A stretch of DNA of 64,000 bases from Acinetobacter baumannii (GCF_009759685.1 NZ_CP046654.1:1-64000), one strand, 5' to 3'. Counted from the first letter of the stretch, positions 26,083-36,003 are shown. The notes: generated by a model not told the origin, from the sequence alone. Program-made: numbers and translations.

Positions 26083-26670
26083 TTAATAAAAAGGATTCTT
26101 TGTTGAATGGTCAGGTCGAAGTTCTGTTTCCTCCGACTCGTCCATTGGTTTTGGAGAAGTGCGCGTTACACCGCCCCCAGATGTTATCTGATGAAATGCC
26201 TCACTTGCTGCATCTTTAGAAAGCTCTGTCGCTAAAGGTGCATAAGGCAATAAAAACTGGATAAATTTGGATTGTTTCCAATGAGGCGAACTTTCTACCC
26301 AAGGACCAACACCCTGCATGGTAATAAGAACAACCAATAAACCTTTCAACGAACCAAAAGCACCACCTGCTAAACGATTTAATGGCCCCAACTTCAAACT
26401 TTTCAAGAGGCCATTTAAAAATGCAGTGACGATCCAAGTTAAAACGATAATTAAAAGTGCAATAAAAGCGAAAGCCGCGATCTTTTGAACCACCGGATCC
26501 TGACTTAAACCTGACATTGACGGAGCTAGAAGAACAGCATATTTTGCACCCATAATTAATGCAAAAATCCATCCTACCAAGTTCGCAAAGGCTTTTATAA
26601 ATCCTTGTCGCAAACCGTTTAGCCCCCCAATGAGCAAAAGTATCAGAATGATGATATCAATGGTGTTCAT
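26083..26670 (-). CDS. cvpA: CvpA-family membrane protein
   Basis: A 195-residue protein with four predicted helices: about 3-20, 28-48, 65-87 and 101-120. MNTIDIIILILLLIGGLNGL and RQGFIKAFANLVGWI form the typical CvpA start. In E. coli, CvpA supports colicin V export and tolerance of bile salts; its molecular role is unsettled. The ATG at 26670 is chosen over a TTG two codons earlier; it lies 6 bases after the pyrD stop. It sits between pyrD and purF on one strand. Confidence 0.93.
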   Translation of the reverse strand: MNTIDIIILILLLIGGLNGLRQGFIKAFANLVGWIFALIMGAKYAVLLAPSMSGLSQDPVVQKIAAFAFIALLIIVLTWIVTAFLNGLLKSLKLGPLNRLAGGAFGSLKGLLVVLITMQGVGPWVESSPHWKQSKFIQFLLPYAPLATELSKDAASEAFHQITSGGGVTRTSPKPMDESEETELRPDHSTKNPFY

Positions 26671-26676
26671 GTTCAA

Positions 26677-27681
26677 TTAAGTCATGGCTTCAACACATTG
26701 CTTCACAAGCGTTGGTCCCGTATAAATCAGACCACTATAAATTTGTACAAGCGTTGCTCCAGCCTGTTGTTTCGCTGCAGCTTGTTCACCCGACAAAATT
26801 CCGCCCACACCAATTAAAGGAATTTGTCCTTTTAATGTTTGAGCAAATAAACGTAAACATTCCGTACTTTTTTCAAATACAGGTGCACCCGACAAACCAC
26901 CTGACTCATTACCGTAAGGCAGGTTCTCTACCCCTTCTCTCGATAAGGTCGTGTTCGTCACAATAAGACCATCAATTTTAAAATCTAATAATTGTGCCGA
27001 AATAAATTCAACATCTTCAGCTGTTAAGTCTGGAGCGACTTTAAGAACTAAAGGTACATAGTGATTATATTGCTCTGCCAACTCAAGTTGACGTGCTTTT
27101 AAGGTTTGCAATAATTCAGTTAATGCATCACCACTTTGCAAACTACGCAAATTTTTAGTATTTGGAGACGAAATATTAACCGTAATGTATGAAGCGTAGT
27201 TATAAACTTTCTCAAGACAAATCAAATAATCATCAACGGCTTTTTCGACAGGTGTATCAGCATTTTTACCAATATTAATTCCTAAAATGCCTCTAAATTT
27301 TGATGCTTTAACATTCTCGATTAGCTTATCAACGCCATCATTATTAAAACCCATGCGGTTAATAATAGCTTTAGCTTCAGGAATACGGAATAAACGTGGT
27401 TTTGGGTTACCAGATTGCGGGCGAGGTGTAATTGTACCAATTTCAATGAAACCGAAACCCAACCCAGCTAATGCATCAATATGAGCACCATTTTTATCAA
27501 GACCGGCTGCCAACCCTACCGGATTAGGAAATTCGATTCCCATACATGTAGTTGGCTTCGCTTCTACGGTCTGGCGCATCATGCCTAGCTTATGCGCTTT
27601 ATCAAGCATGGATAATGTTAATTCATGGGCACGCTCTGGTGCTAAACTAAACAACATCGGGCGAGCAAGTGAATATAACAT
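26677..27681 (-). CDS. pyrD: Dihydroorotate dehydrogenase (quinone), class 2
   Basis: A 334-residue membrane-associated flavoenzyme that oxidises dihydroorotate to orotate with quinone. The N-terminal amphipathic helix [21 protein letters not shown] is specific to class 2. [13 protein letters not shown] (about 53-65) binds FMN/substrate, [15 protein letters not shown] (about 168-182) holds the catalytic Ser region, and [12 protein letters not shown] closes the FMN site. ATG at 27681 matches the family start; the longer frame begins with GTG. It shares a strand with cvpA and purF, so purine and pyrimidine genes are co-located. Confidence 0.97.
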
Positions 27682-27770
27682 ACCAATCACAGTCTACTGA
27701 TTTTAGGTACGCATATTATAGGCACAGGCAGCACAAAACACCATGCTTGACACAAGCATATTTTGATATG

Positions 27771-28250
27771 TTATTGAACTGTCGCTGTTAATTTAATCTG
27801 ACCTTCACTAGAAACCATTTCCATCTTTTGAATACTTAAGCCCATCTGTGCAAGTTGTGTTAAAAAGTTAGCCAAAATTGCATAATTCTGATGTGTTACA
27901 ACAATTTGTAACTGTTCCCCATTTTGCTGGGAAGACACAGTTAAACCTTGTTGCTGAGCTACTCGTTGTATTTTTCCAGACTTATCTAGTTCAAGCTCAT
28001 TGGCAGGCTTCATCGTGACTGCATTACTCTGCATCCACACCATCAAATCTTTTAAATCATTTAAACGTTTTTGCTGTTGTTCTGCCAAGGAATGCATTTT
28101 CCAAAGTGAATATCCAACAATGACGACTACAACAAAAATAGTAGTAAAGACCACCATAATACGTTCACGGACAGTTAAGCGATCTAAATATTGAACAATT
28201 TGTTCAACCCACTGATCAAAACGGTTTTGCAACTGAGCTAACATTTTCAT
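27771..28250 (-). CDS. gspM: Type II secretion inner-membrane protein GspM
   Basis: A 159-residue bitopic protein. A short cytoplasmic segment (about 1-30) is followed by a single membrane helix near 32-51 and a periplasmic coiled-coil plus ferredoxin-like domain ending in TVQ. RERIMVV just before the helix is typical of GspM. It stabilises GspL in the inner-membrane platform of the type II secretion system. Its ATG overlaps the gspL stop by one base (TAATG), so the two are coupled. Confidence 0.88.
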   Translation of the reverse strand: MKMLAQLQNRFDQWVEQIVQYLDRLTVRERIMVVFTTIFVVVVIVGYSLWKMHSLAEQQQKRLNDLKDLMVWMQSNAVTMKPANELELDKSGKIQRVAQQQGLTVSSQQNGEQLQIVVTHQNYAILANFLTQLAQMGLSIQKMEMVSSEGQIKLTATVQ

Positions 28251-29389
28251 TATTGTATTTTCACCACCCCAATCGCACCACTACCATCAGCTTGAACATT
28301 ACCTAACTCAGCTTTAAAACCTTGTTGATTAAGTTGTTGGGTTAAAGCTTGCAAATCATCTGCTGATTTTGCTTTTAATGCCATTGTTAAGATTGAAGCA
28401 TCATAATTGAGTTGCTGAGCTAAAATCTGTCTTTGCATTAAAATAGGCCCAACCCGGCTTAACAGAGAAAGTGCCTGGGTATCACCTTGCTGGCTCATTC
28501 TTAAATGACTTTCGAATTGTCCTTTAATATTTTGTTCAGTCACACGACTAGATGGACCAAACCAATATTTATATTGCTCAATTGCCTGTTCAGCAGTCTG
28601 ATCTGCCACCTTTTTCAATTTTACCCAACGCAATAAATCATAGCTAAACTGCACGACAATAATTGCTAGAACAACGGCGGCACAAGCTTTCCAATAGTTA
28701 GAAAAAGTACGTTCTTGCCCTTTTGATTTTGGCAAAACATTAAAAGGATGCTGCTTAGTTTTATCTAAAGGCTGAAATTGATAAACAAACTCAGAACGTT
28801 GCTCTGCGCTTGAGGCAGCTTCTAAGCTCTCTAGTTGCTCTGCTGTTAAACCGCTATATTGATAATGTGTTTCGGCTGACTGGAACTCTAAAAAAAGCCC
28901 CAAGTCATCAATGGAATTACCTAACCACTTATTCTCACGCACCAAAAGCTGATGACCAATATTACACAGAATAACTTGCTGAGCTTGTGGTTCAGGTAAA
29001 ACTAGAAAATCTGGCAACAAAGCCACAAGTTTGGTTGGTAACAAAGCTAAAGAATGTTGCCATGTCTCTACCATCCCCTGGGCAACCCCCAAAACAGTTA
29101 ACTGATCGGCATGAAAATGGTGAACCACTTTCATGTGATCAATCGGTAAAGTCACAAACTCTTCAAGTAGATATTTAACCCCATCAGCGCCAAGCTGTTT
29201 GTAATGGGACTTTGCCATCGTTTGCTGAAGCATTTGAGCATGACGACTCGGAAAAAAGATTGTAGCTTCTTTTCCTTGATGTATTTGCAAGTCTTGTATT
29301 AATTGATCGAGACTTGCAGCCTGCAACCAGTTTTCTCCGTTAGACCAATGCCAAACTCCATTGGTTTCAGGCATCCATATATACAGCAT
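28250..29389 (-). CDS. gspL: Type II secretion protein GspL
   Basis: A 379-residue bitopic protein. Residues 1-220 form the cytoplasmic actin-like domain that binds the GspE ATPase. One membrane helix lies near 231-250 (ACAAVVLAIIVVQFSYDLL), and the periplasmic ferredoxin-like domain follows, ending in a repeated-fold segment. Length fits GspL (about 380-400). It is paired with gspM, while other platform genes are absent here, consistent with the dispersed T2SS of Acinetobacter. It follows sixA by 22 bases. Confidence 0.88.
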   Translation of the reverse strand: MLYIWMPETNGVWHWSNGENWLQAASLDQLIQDLQIHQGKEATIFFPSRHAQMLQQTMAKSHYKQLGADGVKYLLEEFVTLPIDHMKVVHHFHADQLTVLGVAQGMVETWQHSLALLPTKLVALLPDFLVLPEPQAQQVILCNIGHQLLVRENKWLGNSIDDLGLFLEFQSAETHYQYSGLTAEQLESLEAASSAEQRSEFVYQFQPLDKTKQHPFNVLPKSKGQERTFSNYWKACAAVVLAIIVVQFSYDLLRWVKLKKVADQTAEQAIEQYKYWFGPSSRVTEQNIKGQFESHLRMSQQGDTQALSLLSRVGPILMQRQILAQQLNYDASILTMALKAKSADDLQALTQQLNQQGFKAELGNVQADGSGAIGVVKIQ

Positions 29390-29411
29390 GTGGGCTAAAT
29401 AACCTTTTTAA

Positions 29412-29867
29412 TTATATTGTGGGTATAAAACTATTTTTTTGTGTTGATAAACCATTTGCAATAACAGCTTGATCATAAATTCTTGCTTCAGCAAGTGCAA
29501 ATGGATTGAAATTTTCATGAGTAAGTAACTCTGCAATATGCCCTACCACATTCATATGGCAAACAACCACAATCGACTCATAAGGAATTTGAGATAGCCA
29601 TTCAATCGCTTCTTTTGCATCATCGTCAGGCTTAATTTTGTCGCATAACAACACTGGCACATCTTTAAAATAGGTCTGGATATGCGCCAACGTTTCCTGA
29701 GCACGCAGCAAAGGACTAACAACAAAAATATCTGGTTTTACAATATCCTTTAAAAAGGTTGCCGTTTGCTCAGCCTGTGCATGTCCACGCGCAGTAAGGG
29801 GACGTTTAATATCATTACCATTTACTGGCGGAGCAGCTTCCCCATGACGAACTAATGTCAGTTGCAT
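29412..29867 (-). CDS. sixA: Phosphohistidine phosphatase SixA
   Basis: A 151-residue histidine phosphatase. LVRHGEAAPP (residues 5-14) holds the RHG motif with nucleophile His8, SPLLRAQETL (about 52-61) the second Arg, and VVCHMNVVGHIAELL (about 97-111) the second catalytic His. SixA removes phosphate from phosphohistidine proteins such as ArcB or NPr. The gene lies between gpsA and gspL on one strand, with 56- and 22-base gaps, so transcription together is likely. Confidence 0.9.
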   Translation of the reverse strand: MQLTLVRHGEAAPPVNGNDIKRPLTARGHAQAEQTATFLKDIVKPDIFVVSPLLRAQETLAHIQTYFKDVPVLLCDKIKPDDDAKEAIEWLSQIPYESIVVVCHMNVVGHIAELLTHENFNPFALAEARIYDQAVIANGLSTQKNSFIPTI

Positions 29868-29923
29868 AAAATTTCCTTGTAAACAATTCCTGCATTATAA
29901 CCACAATTTATGACATTTATTCG

Positions 29924-30997
29924 TCAGACTTCATGATGAGGTAAAACAAACTCAACATCACTACGGTGTCCATTTTTCATAAGAGAAAGTGCAATATTTA
30001 ATGGTGGAGCGCCTTCAAAAATGACCTCATATAAAGCATTGGTAATTGGCATATATACGTCTAGTTCTTGTGCCTTGCCACGCACCTGAACAATCGTGTT
30101 AATACCTTCTGCAGTTTGACCTAATTCTTTACTCGCTTGTTCAAGCGTTTTACCAGAACCTAGCGCATAACCAATTTGATAATTACGGCTTAATGGACTA
30201 TTACAAGTCGCAAATAAATCACCTACTCCAGATAAACCTAAGAACGTAAGTGGGTTTGCACCTTGTTTTACCGCGAAACGGCTCATTTCAGCCAAAGCAC
30301 GCGTTAAAATCATACTCTTGGTATTTTCACCAATTTTATATGCTGCTCCAATTCCCATAGCAACGGCATAAATATTCTTAAGCGCACCGCCTAACTCAAC
30401 TCCATGCACATCATCGCTACCAAAAACGCGGAATAACGCACTATGAAGTGCATGTTGTACGGCATAACGGACGAGTTCAGAATCACTTGCAATTACAGTA
30501 CCAGAAGGCATACCTGCCATAATTTCTTTAGCGAGATTTGGTCCTGACAATACGCCATACGGCACTTCTGGTAATTCTTCACGAATAATATCACTCATGA
30601 AGCTAAATGTTTTAGCTTCAACACCTTTGGTTAAAGACACCACAGCTTGTGCAGTAATATAAGGCGCTATTTGTTTTAAAACATCACGGAATGAGTGGCT
30701 TGGAATTGCAACTAAAATAATATCTCGATCACATACCGCTTGCTCAAGATCAGAAACTGCACGTAATGAAGACTCTAAAGTGAAGTCTGGTAAATAACGT
30801 TTATTAATATGGGTTTTATTAATTTCTTCTGCTGTTTCGGCATCACGAATCCAGATCATGGTATCGCAGCCATTACGAGCAGCTAAATTTGCCATAGCTG
30901 TACCAAAGCTACCGCCCCCTAAAACGGTAATACGTAATGCCGTTTTTTTATCGACCGCAACAGGTTCCACCAAATCTGTAAACTTAAATTCAGCCAT
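29924..30997 (-). CDS. gpsA: NAD(P)-dependent glycerol-3-phosphate dehydrogenase
   Basis: A 357-residue enzyme that reduces dihydroxyacetone phosphate to sn-glycerol-3-phosphate for phospholipid synthesis. ITVLGGGSFGTAMANLAARNG (split at about 23-43) is the dinucleotide loop, and LSGPNLAKEIMAGMPSGTVIA (about 148-168) and ELGGALKNIYAVAMG (about 201-215) contain the catalytic Lys residues. It extends about 15 residues at the N-terminus and has a short charged C-terminal tail. It precedes sixA. Confidence 0.96.
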   Translation of the reverse strand: MAEFKFTDLVEPVAVDKKTALRITVLGGGSFGTAMANLAARNGCDTMIWIRDAETAEEINKTHINKRYLPDFTLESSLRAVSDLEQAVCDRDIILVAIPSHSFRDVLKQIAPYITAQAVVSLTKGVEAKTFSFMSDIIREELPEVPYGVLSGPNLAKEIMAGMPSGTVIASDSELVRYAVQHALHSALFRVFGSDDVHGVELGGALKNIYAVAMGIGAAYKIGENTKSMILTRALAEMSRFAVKQGANPLTFLGLSGVGDLFATCNSPLSRNYQIGYALGSGKTLEQASKELGQTAEGINTIVQVRGKAQELDVYMPITNALYEVIFEGAPPLNIALSLMKNGHRSDVEFVLPHHEV

Positions 30998-31031
30998 GCT
31001 TTATTATCCTATTTCTTACTTTTACAGACGT

Positions 31032-31607
31032 TTAAGCCTGCCAAACTTTTACGAATTCTTTACTATCAATATCTGCACGCGGTGCAATTGCTTTAGCTGC
31101 TGTGCCGACATAAATAATACCTGAAATCAAATCATGCGGTTGCAGACCTAAATGCTGTTTTAACCAGTTTGATTCGACAACGGCACCACTACGCCACATG
31201 GTCGAGAACCCTTGAGCTTGTAAAGATAACAAAAGATTTTGTACTGCTGCGCCTGTACTCAAAATTTGTTCGAAGTGTGGGACTTTCGGATGATCTTGTA
31301 ACTGCGTAAGAGCTAAAATAAGTAGCGGAGCTCGAAAAGGATGTTGCTTCACACGTTCAAGCTGTGCAGGATCAGACTCACCCAAATCGACCAATGCTTT
31401 TGCCAGAACTTCACCAAAAGCAGCACGTTGGTCACCTGACACAATTACAAAACGCGTTGGCTTAAGTCTATGATGATCTGGAGCTGTTAAAGCTGCCTGA
31501 AAAGCCAACTCTAACTGGTCTGTATTTGGGGCTGGCTCAACTAATTGGCCAATAGACTGACGCTGATGAATATTTTGGTGAATTATTTGTATTGCTGAAT
31601 CCGTCAT
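31032..31607 (-). CDS. Nitroreductase-family protein (YdjA-like)
   Basis: A 191-residue FMN-dependent oxidoreductase. The compact size and ALTAPDHHRLKPTRFVIVSGD (about 36-56) and GFSTMWRSGAV near 130-140 match the YdjA minimal nitroreductase group. The enzyme reduces nitro or quinone compounds with NAD(P)H; the physiological substrate is not known. It ends 34 bases before gpsA, so it may begin the gpsA-sixA-gspLM transcript. Confidence 0.87.
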   Translation of the reverse strand: MTDSAIQIIHQNIHQRQSIGQLVEPAPNTDQLELAFQAALTAPDHHRLKPTRFVIVSGDQRAAFGEVLAKALVDLGESDPAQLERVKQHPFRAPLLILALTQLQDHPKVPHFEQILSTGAAVQNLLLSLQAQGFSTMWRSGAVVESNWLKQHLGLQPHDLISGIIYVGTAAKAIAPRADIDSKEFVKVWQA

Positions 31608-31810
31608 TAATATTAATCTAACTCAAAAATTCGAAATAGATTAGCATAATCTACCGTTAATCCACCATTGAATCTAGCTTATAAACTTAGTGAATTCATA
31701 GTTTGACATTTTTTAATACAAAACATCAAAACTCATACAACGTCTTCAAAATCAATTAGAAAACTTATGCTCAAATAACCCTATCTTTTGGTGATTAACT
31801 TAGGTGCATT

Positions 31811-32191
31811 ATGAAAAAAATAATTTTAGCGACCGCAATGAGCGGTGTTGTTTTATTACTAGGTGCTTGTGCAACCACGCCTAAAAACACTTTAGCAATT
31901 CAAAAAGAAAATAATCAGTTTGAAGTGACTGGAATTGGCAAAACCAATTTAATTGCAAAGAATAATGCGGTTACTGCGGCACAAAAAACATGCTCTAAGA
32001 GCACAACACCAGTTATTGTTGATGAAAAAACGTCTTATCACGGGGTTTTAAAAGATGTGGTAAGTGAAAAGACTGGTCAAATGGTAGAAGCTGCTGCGGG
32101 TGTCATCGGTACTTTAACGGGTAAAAATGCATCTTTAGCAAAAGATGATGACTATCAAACAACGCTAACCTTCTATTGTAAAATAAATTAA
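31811..32191 (+). CDS. Small lipoprotein, unknown function
   Basis: A 126-residue protein with a type II signal peptide; the lipobox LLGAC places the lipidated cysteine at about residue 19. The mature part has a charged strand/helix region (KTNLIAKNNAVTAAQKTC), two further cysteines near 54 and 124 that could form a disulfide, and a glycine-rich segment near 95-105. I do not recognise the family. It is closed by a strong bidirectional terminator. Confidence 0.65.
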   Translation: MKKIILATAMSGVVLLLGACATTPKNTLAIQKENNQFEVTGIGKTNLIAKNNAVTAAQKTCSKSTTPVIVDEKTSYHGVLKDVVSEKTGQMVEAAAGVIGTLTGKNASLAKDDDYQTTLTFYCKIN

Positions 32192-32195
32192 TCAA

Positions 32196-32227
32196 AAAAA
32201 ATCCCAATCATTTGATTGGGATTTTTT
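32196..32227. terminator. Bidirectional terminator
   Basis: AAAAAATCCCAATC and GATTGGGATTTTTT form a 14-bp stem around a short loop. It lies between the convergent lipoprotein and DEAD-box helicase genes and serves both. Confidence 0.9.
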
Positions 32228-32228
32228 A

Positions 32229-33380
32229 TTAGCAATAACCATCTAGTCGGGTTAGAGGCAATTTCTTACCAATTGCTTTTTCAATTTCGGGTAAATAGAA
32301 AGCATCATCTTCAGATAAGAAACTAATACTTACCCCTTGTGCCCCTGCACGACCTGTACGACCAATACGATGGACATAATCATCAGACTGCTCAGGTAAT
32401 GTAAAATTCACTACATGTGATACACCGTCTACATGAATACCACGACCAGCAACATCGGTTGCGATCATGATGTTATGTTTGCCTTGCTTAAACTGCTCCA
32501 ACATTTTTAAACGTTTATCTTGAGCAATTTCACCAGATAGCATCCCCACTTTGTATCCATCTTTTTTCAAATGGTCGTAAAGACGACGTACCTGATCACG
32601 GCGATTGGCAAAGATCATGACTTTATCAATTGGCTCTTCACGTAAAATATCTTGTAAAAGACGATATTTATCCTGTTTAGCCACAACGTAAACACGTTGT
32701 TCGACATCATTATTGGTCTTTTGTTCAGGTTCAATTTCAACAGTTACTGGTTCAAATAACCATTGTCTTGCCAAGTTCAAGACATCATAACTAAATGTTG
32801 CAGAGAACATTAAGGTTTGTCGTTGTTCCTTACGTGGTGAATAACGCACAATACGTTTTACGGAAGGAATAAAGCCCATATCCAATAAACGGTCAGCTTC
32901 ATCAATCACTAAAAATTCAATTTGATCGAGCCAAACTTCTTTTTGTTCTACAAAATCAATTAAACGCCCTGGTGTGGCAACCATGATATCGACAAAATTA
33001 GCATCAAGTTGCTTCTTCTGCTTATCGAAATCAACACCACCTAATAGGGTCACTAGGTGTAAATTAGAAAATTTTGTGAGAGATTTTGCATCACTTTCAA
33101 TCTGCAATGCCAACTCACGAGTAGGTGCTAAGATTAAAGCACGAGGCTCACCACGGAAGCGTTGCTCCTGAACCGGATTATTGAGCAAATCATTAATTAC
33201 ACTAATCAGAAAGGCAGCAGTCTTACCTGTTCCTGTCTGTGCTCGCCCAATTGCATCATGCCCGGCTAATGTATATTTTAAAACCTTTTGCTGAATTGGG
33301 GTCATTTGAGTAAACCCTAAAGCATCAATCGCCTTTTTAAGTTGCGGATGTAAATTCAAGGTTTCAAAACCAGATGTCAT
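32229..33380 (-). CDS. DEAD-box ATP-dependent RNA helicase (RhlB-like)
   Basis: A 383-residue RNA helicase. The motifs appear in order: Q motif (GFTQMTPIQ), AQTGTGKT (I), PTRELA (Ia), TPGR (Ib), DEAD (II), SATF (III), and HRIGRTGR (VI). The C-terminal tail after the core is short, as in RhlB and related DEAD-box proteins that work in the RNA degradosome or ribosome assembly. The start at MTSGFETLN (33380) is preferred over an upstream in-frame codon, since the extra six residues are not family-like. The csp gene is 103 bases upstream on the same strand, beyond a terminator. Confidence 0.92.
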   Translation of the reverse strand: MTSGFETLNLHPQLKKAIDALGFTQMTPIQQKVLKYTLAGHDAIGRAQTGTGKTAAFLISVINDLLNNPVQEQRFRGEPRALILAPTRELALQIESDAKSLTKFSNLHLVTLLGGVDFDKQKKQLDANFVDIMVATPGRLIDFVEQKEVWLDQIEFLVIDEADRLLDMGFIPSVKRIVRYSPRKEQRQTLMFSATFSYDVLNLARQWLFEPVTVEIEPEQKTNNDVEQRVYVVAKQDKYRLLQDILREEPIDKVMIFANRRDQVRRLYDHLKKDGYKVGMLSGEIAQDKRLKMLEQFKQGKHNIMIATDVAGRGIHVDGVSHVVNFTLPEQSDDYVHRIGRTGRAGAQGVSISFLSEDDAFYLPEIEKAIGKKLPLTRLDGYC

Positions 33381-33429
33381 AAATACGCGCTCTAACAAAC
33401 AATCTCTCGAATGAGAAGATCATTATAAA

Positions 33430-33460
33430 CAAAAACGCCCCAATTCAAAAATTGGAGCGT
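33430..33460 (-). terminator. Terminator of the cold-shock gene
   Basis: ACGCCCCAATT and AATTGGAGCGT form an 11-bp stem with one mismatch and CAAA loop. Read on the minus strand it is followed by TTTTTG, 24 bases past the csp stop. Confidence 0.85.
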
Positions 33461-33483
33461 CCATGATTCATCAAAAAGATGAA

Positions 33484-33696
33484 TTAGTCTAAAGGCTGAA
33501 CGTTTTCAGCTTGAAAACCTTTTTGACCTTGTACAACGCTAAATTCTACACGTTGACCGTCACGTAGAGAACGGTGACCGTCACCTACGATTGCACGGAA
33601 GTGAACGAATACATCGTCGCCGCCGTTACGTTGAATAAAACCAAAGCCTTTAGTGTCATTAAACCACTTTACTACGCCTTGTTCACGAGCTGTCAT
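33484..33696 (-). CDS. Cold-shock protein, CspA family
   Basis: A 70-residue single cold-shock domain. The nucleic acid-binding motifs KGFGFIQ (residues 16-22, RNP1) and DVFVHF (about 28-33, RNP2) are both intact, as is the GQRVEFSV strand. It binds single-stranded RNA and DNA and acts as an RNA chaperone. GAGGA sits nine bases before the ATG. The upstream 374-base gap shared with the tusA-like gene leaves room for a long 5' leader, as is usual for csp messages. Confidence 0.95.
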   Translation of the reverse strand: MTAREQGVVKWFNDTKGFGFIQRNGGDDVFVHFRAIVGDGHRSLRDGQRVEFSVVQGQKGFQAENVQPLD

Positions 33697-34070
33697 AAGT
33701 CAATCCTCAGATGATGAAAAAAGGACCTTCCGGTGTTGCAAACAGCAGAGCAAACAAGGTTTTAAAATTTTTATAATCTTAAAGCTTGTAATCATTCTGT
33801 AAAACTATCAACAATTTCCGGTTACATCCATTTGTTATAGGGTTATTAAAACAATTTAACTGTGTGGTAATTCCTAAAACGGTTCGAGCTTAACACGGGT
33901 TTATGACAATTAATAGAATTTTTTTCATTTATTTCCCCTATTTTTAGCTGTTTTTTTAAACAGCTTATTACAATAATTTTTATCAGTATTGATTAGTTGT
34001 TCTTTATATAAAGTTATGTAGTGTTTACAAAAGTTTGTTAAAATAATTTTTTTAGTTGTTTTGATGATGA
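33697..34070. other. 374-base divergent intergenic region (csp leader and tusA-like promoter)
   Basis: No ORF is supported. A perfect 8-bp hairpin (AGCTGTTT-TTTT-AAACAGCT, 33946-33965) lies in the middle, and a short GGACCTTCCGG dyad is near the csp start. The part next to csp probably forms its 5' untranslated leader; the other half must contain the promoter of the gene at 34071. Confidence 0.5.
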
Positions 34071-34316
34071 ATGAGCACTACTTCTTCCGCTACGACGCCT
34101 ATTGAAATTAATGCCCTTGGTCAACCTTGTCCAATGCCATTATTAATGTTGAAACGTGAACTTAAAAAATTATCGGGAAAACAACTATTCTTATTAAAAT
34201 CATCTGACCCGCATAGTGAAATTGATGTAACACGTTATTGCCAATTACATCATTTTACGTGTCAAACCATGCAGATTTCAGAAAGAGAATTTCACTATTT
34301 AATTGAAACTCAATAA
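34071..34316 (+). CDS. TusA/SirA-family sulfur-carrier protein
   Basis: An 81-residue protein. NALGQPCPMPLLMLKRELKKL (about 14-34) contains the CPxP motif whose cysteine carries persulfide sulfur in TusA-like proteins. The remaining two strands fit the two-layer alpha/beta fold. Members relay sulfur for tRNA thiolation or other sulfur trafficking. The start follows a weak GATGATGA context, and the true start could be the second of two close ATGs. It is followed by rpoH on the same strand after 133 bases. Confidence 0.88.
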   Translation: MSTTSSATTPIEINALGQPCPMPLLMLKRELKKLSGKQLFLLKSSDPHSEIDVTRYCQLHHFTCQTMQISEREFHYLIETQ

Positions 34317-34449
34317 TTCTTTGCTAAACTAAAAGATTAGAAACTGCATAAAATTTTACATTTCTATACCCAATTTTCCTTAATTATGAAGCCGATTCAA
34401 ATTAAGATGAACTTATTGGTTAATCCATCCTATCCTATAAGGAGAACTC

Positions 34450-35316
34450 ATGAGTGACAGCAGCAATCAATTGATGCCCCTGTCATTGTCTGCGCCCGGT
34501 GTAAACCTTGGTGCATATATCAGTACTGTCAATCAGATTCCTATTTTAACGGCTGAGCAAGAAAAAGAGCTTGCTGAGCGTTATTATTATGACCAAGATC
34601 TTGATGCCGCAAAAATGCTGGTAATGTCGCATTTACGCTTCGTCGTTCACATTGCGCGCAGCTATGCAGGTTATGGCCTACCTCAAGGTGACCTTATTCA
34701 AGAAGGTAACTTAGGCTTAATGAAAGCCGTAAAACGTTTTGACCCAAATATGGGCGTACGTCTTGTATCTTTTGCCGTCCACTGGATCAAGGCAGAAATT
34801 CACGAATATGTTATTCGTAACTGGCGTATTGTAAAAATTGCAACAACCAAAGCTCAGCGTAAACTTTTCTTCAATTTACGCAGCTTAAAAAAATCGAGTA
34901 AAAAGCTCACATTAGAAGAAGCACAATCTATTGCAAACGACTTAAATGTTACTCCAGAACAAGTTATGGAAATGGAAGGTCGTTTAACAGCATATGATGC
35001 TGCTTTTGAAGCTCAAGGCGATGACGATGATGACACCCCGCACACTGCGCCAGTGTTATATCTTGAAGATAATCGTTATGACCCTGCTCGTTTAGTAGAA
35101 AATGAGGATTGGGAAGAACAAAGTACATCTGCTTTGCATGACGCAATGAACCAGCTAGATGACCGTTCACGTAATATTTTGCAGCGCCGTTGGTTAGATG
35201 ACGATAAATCTACCCTCCATGAGCTTGCTGCTGAATATAATGTTTCTGCCGAACGTATTCGTCAGCTTGAAAAGAATGCGATGGAAAAAATTAAAGTCGC
35301 AATGTCTGCAAGCTAA
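34450..35316 (+). CDS. rpoH: RNA polymerase heat-shock sigma factor RpoH
   Basis: A 288-residue sigma-70-family protein. Region 2 has [33 protein letters not shown] (about 62-94, split) and the RpoH-specific segment [11 protein letters not shown] (about 134-144). Region 4 ends in [21 protein letters not shown], the -35-binding helix-turn-helix. It directs heat-shock gene transcription. AAGGAGAA precedes the ATG. The stretch between the tusA-like stop and this start may hold several promoters. Confidence 0.97.
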   Translation: MSDSSNQLMPLSLSAPGVNLGAYISTVNQIPILTAEQEKELAERYYYDQDLDAAKMLVMSHLRFVVHIARSYAGYGLPQGDLIQEGNLGLMKAVKRFDPNMGVRLVSFAVHWIKAEIHEYVIRNWRIVKIATTKAQRKLFFNLRSLKKSSKKLTLEEAQSIANDLNVTPEQVMEMEGRLTAYDAAFEAQGDDDDDTPHTAPVLYLEDNRYDPARLVENEDWEEQSTSALHDAMNQLDDRSRNILQRRWLDDDKSTLHELAAEYNVSAERIRQLEKNAMEKIKVAMSAS

Positions 35317-35331
35317 AGAAAATGAAAAAAT

Positions 35332-35352
35332 AAAAGGGCGATAAGCCCTTTT
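35332..35352 (+). terminator. Terminator of rpoH
   Basis: AAAAGGGC and GCCCTTTT pair perfectly around GATAA, followed by GTTTTATC. It begins 15 bases after the rpoH stop. Confidence 0.85.
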
Positions 35353-35426
35353 GTTTTATCTGGCTATGTTTAGCCAACCTATTCTATGGTAACGTTGCCT
35401 TTCATTATTCAGTTGCGTTTTTTGTT

Positions 35427-35792
35427 ATGTGGATTGCCATTTCAGCCCTTAATCTTGCTTTCGCAGTCATGTTGGGTGCTTTTGGAGCACATGGTCTTAA
35501 AGCTCACGCGAGCCCTGAACAACTTGCTTGGTGGCAGACTGCAACCGACTACTTTTTTTATCATGCGCTTGGATTGTTAGCGCTTGGTATTTTAAGCAAG
35601 GTTCTTCCTCATTTCCCAATCAAGTTATCTTTCTTGCTTATTCAGATTGGCATTCTGTTCTTTTGTGGTTCGCTTTATATCATGGCATTGGGTTTACCGC
35701 GGATATTAGGCGCAATTACGCCAATAGGTGGAGCTTTGATGATTGCTGGATGGCTAATCTTGGCTTGGAATGCTTTCAAATACGCAAAATAA
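35427..35792 (+). CDS. DUF423-family membrane protein
   Basis: A 121-residue protein with four membrane helices. GAFGAHGLKAH (about 17-27) and the YFFYHALGLLALG segment near 41-53 are the DUF423/YgdD signatures. Function is unknown. It precedes thiS by 13 bases, so the genes may be co-transcribed, although a functional link to thiamine synthesis is not established. Confidence 0.88.
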   Translation: MWIAISALNLAFAVMLGAFGAHGLKAHASPEQLAWWQTATDYFFYHALGLLALGILSKVLPHFPIKLSFLLIQIGILFFCGSLYIMALGLPRILGAITPIGGALMIAGWLILAWNAFKYAK

Positions 35793-35805
35793 TCGGAATG
35801 TGATC

Positions 35806-36003
35806 ATGCAAATTTATTTAAATGGCGAATTAACGGACACGCCTAGCCAAAACCTGTTGCAACTCATTCAGGAACTGGCACTTGAAGGAAAACGTTTTGC
35901 TGTTGAACACAATCAGCAAATCGTGCCTAAAAGCAAATTAGAGCAAATTACGATTGCTCAACATGACCGTATCGAAATTATTCACGCTGTTGGCGGCGGC
36001 TAA
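35806..36003 (+). CDS. thiS: Thiamine biosynthesis sulfur carrier ThiS
   Basis: A 65-residue ubiquitin-fold protein ending in GGG, where the C-terminal Gly-Gly is adenylated by ThiF and thiocarboxylated. [13 protein letters not shown] and [12 protein letters not shown] are the diagnostic ends. It supplies sulfur for the thiazole ring. The longer reading frame lacks the family start, so the ATG at 35806 is used. The thiG start is 13 bases downstream of its stop. Confidence 0.95.

Noticed and set aside
32170..33380. Possible operon of csp and the DEAD-box helicase, as cold-shock unit
   Set aside because: A strong terminator (33430-33460) separates them, so a shared transcript is unlikely.
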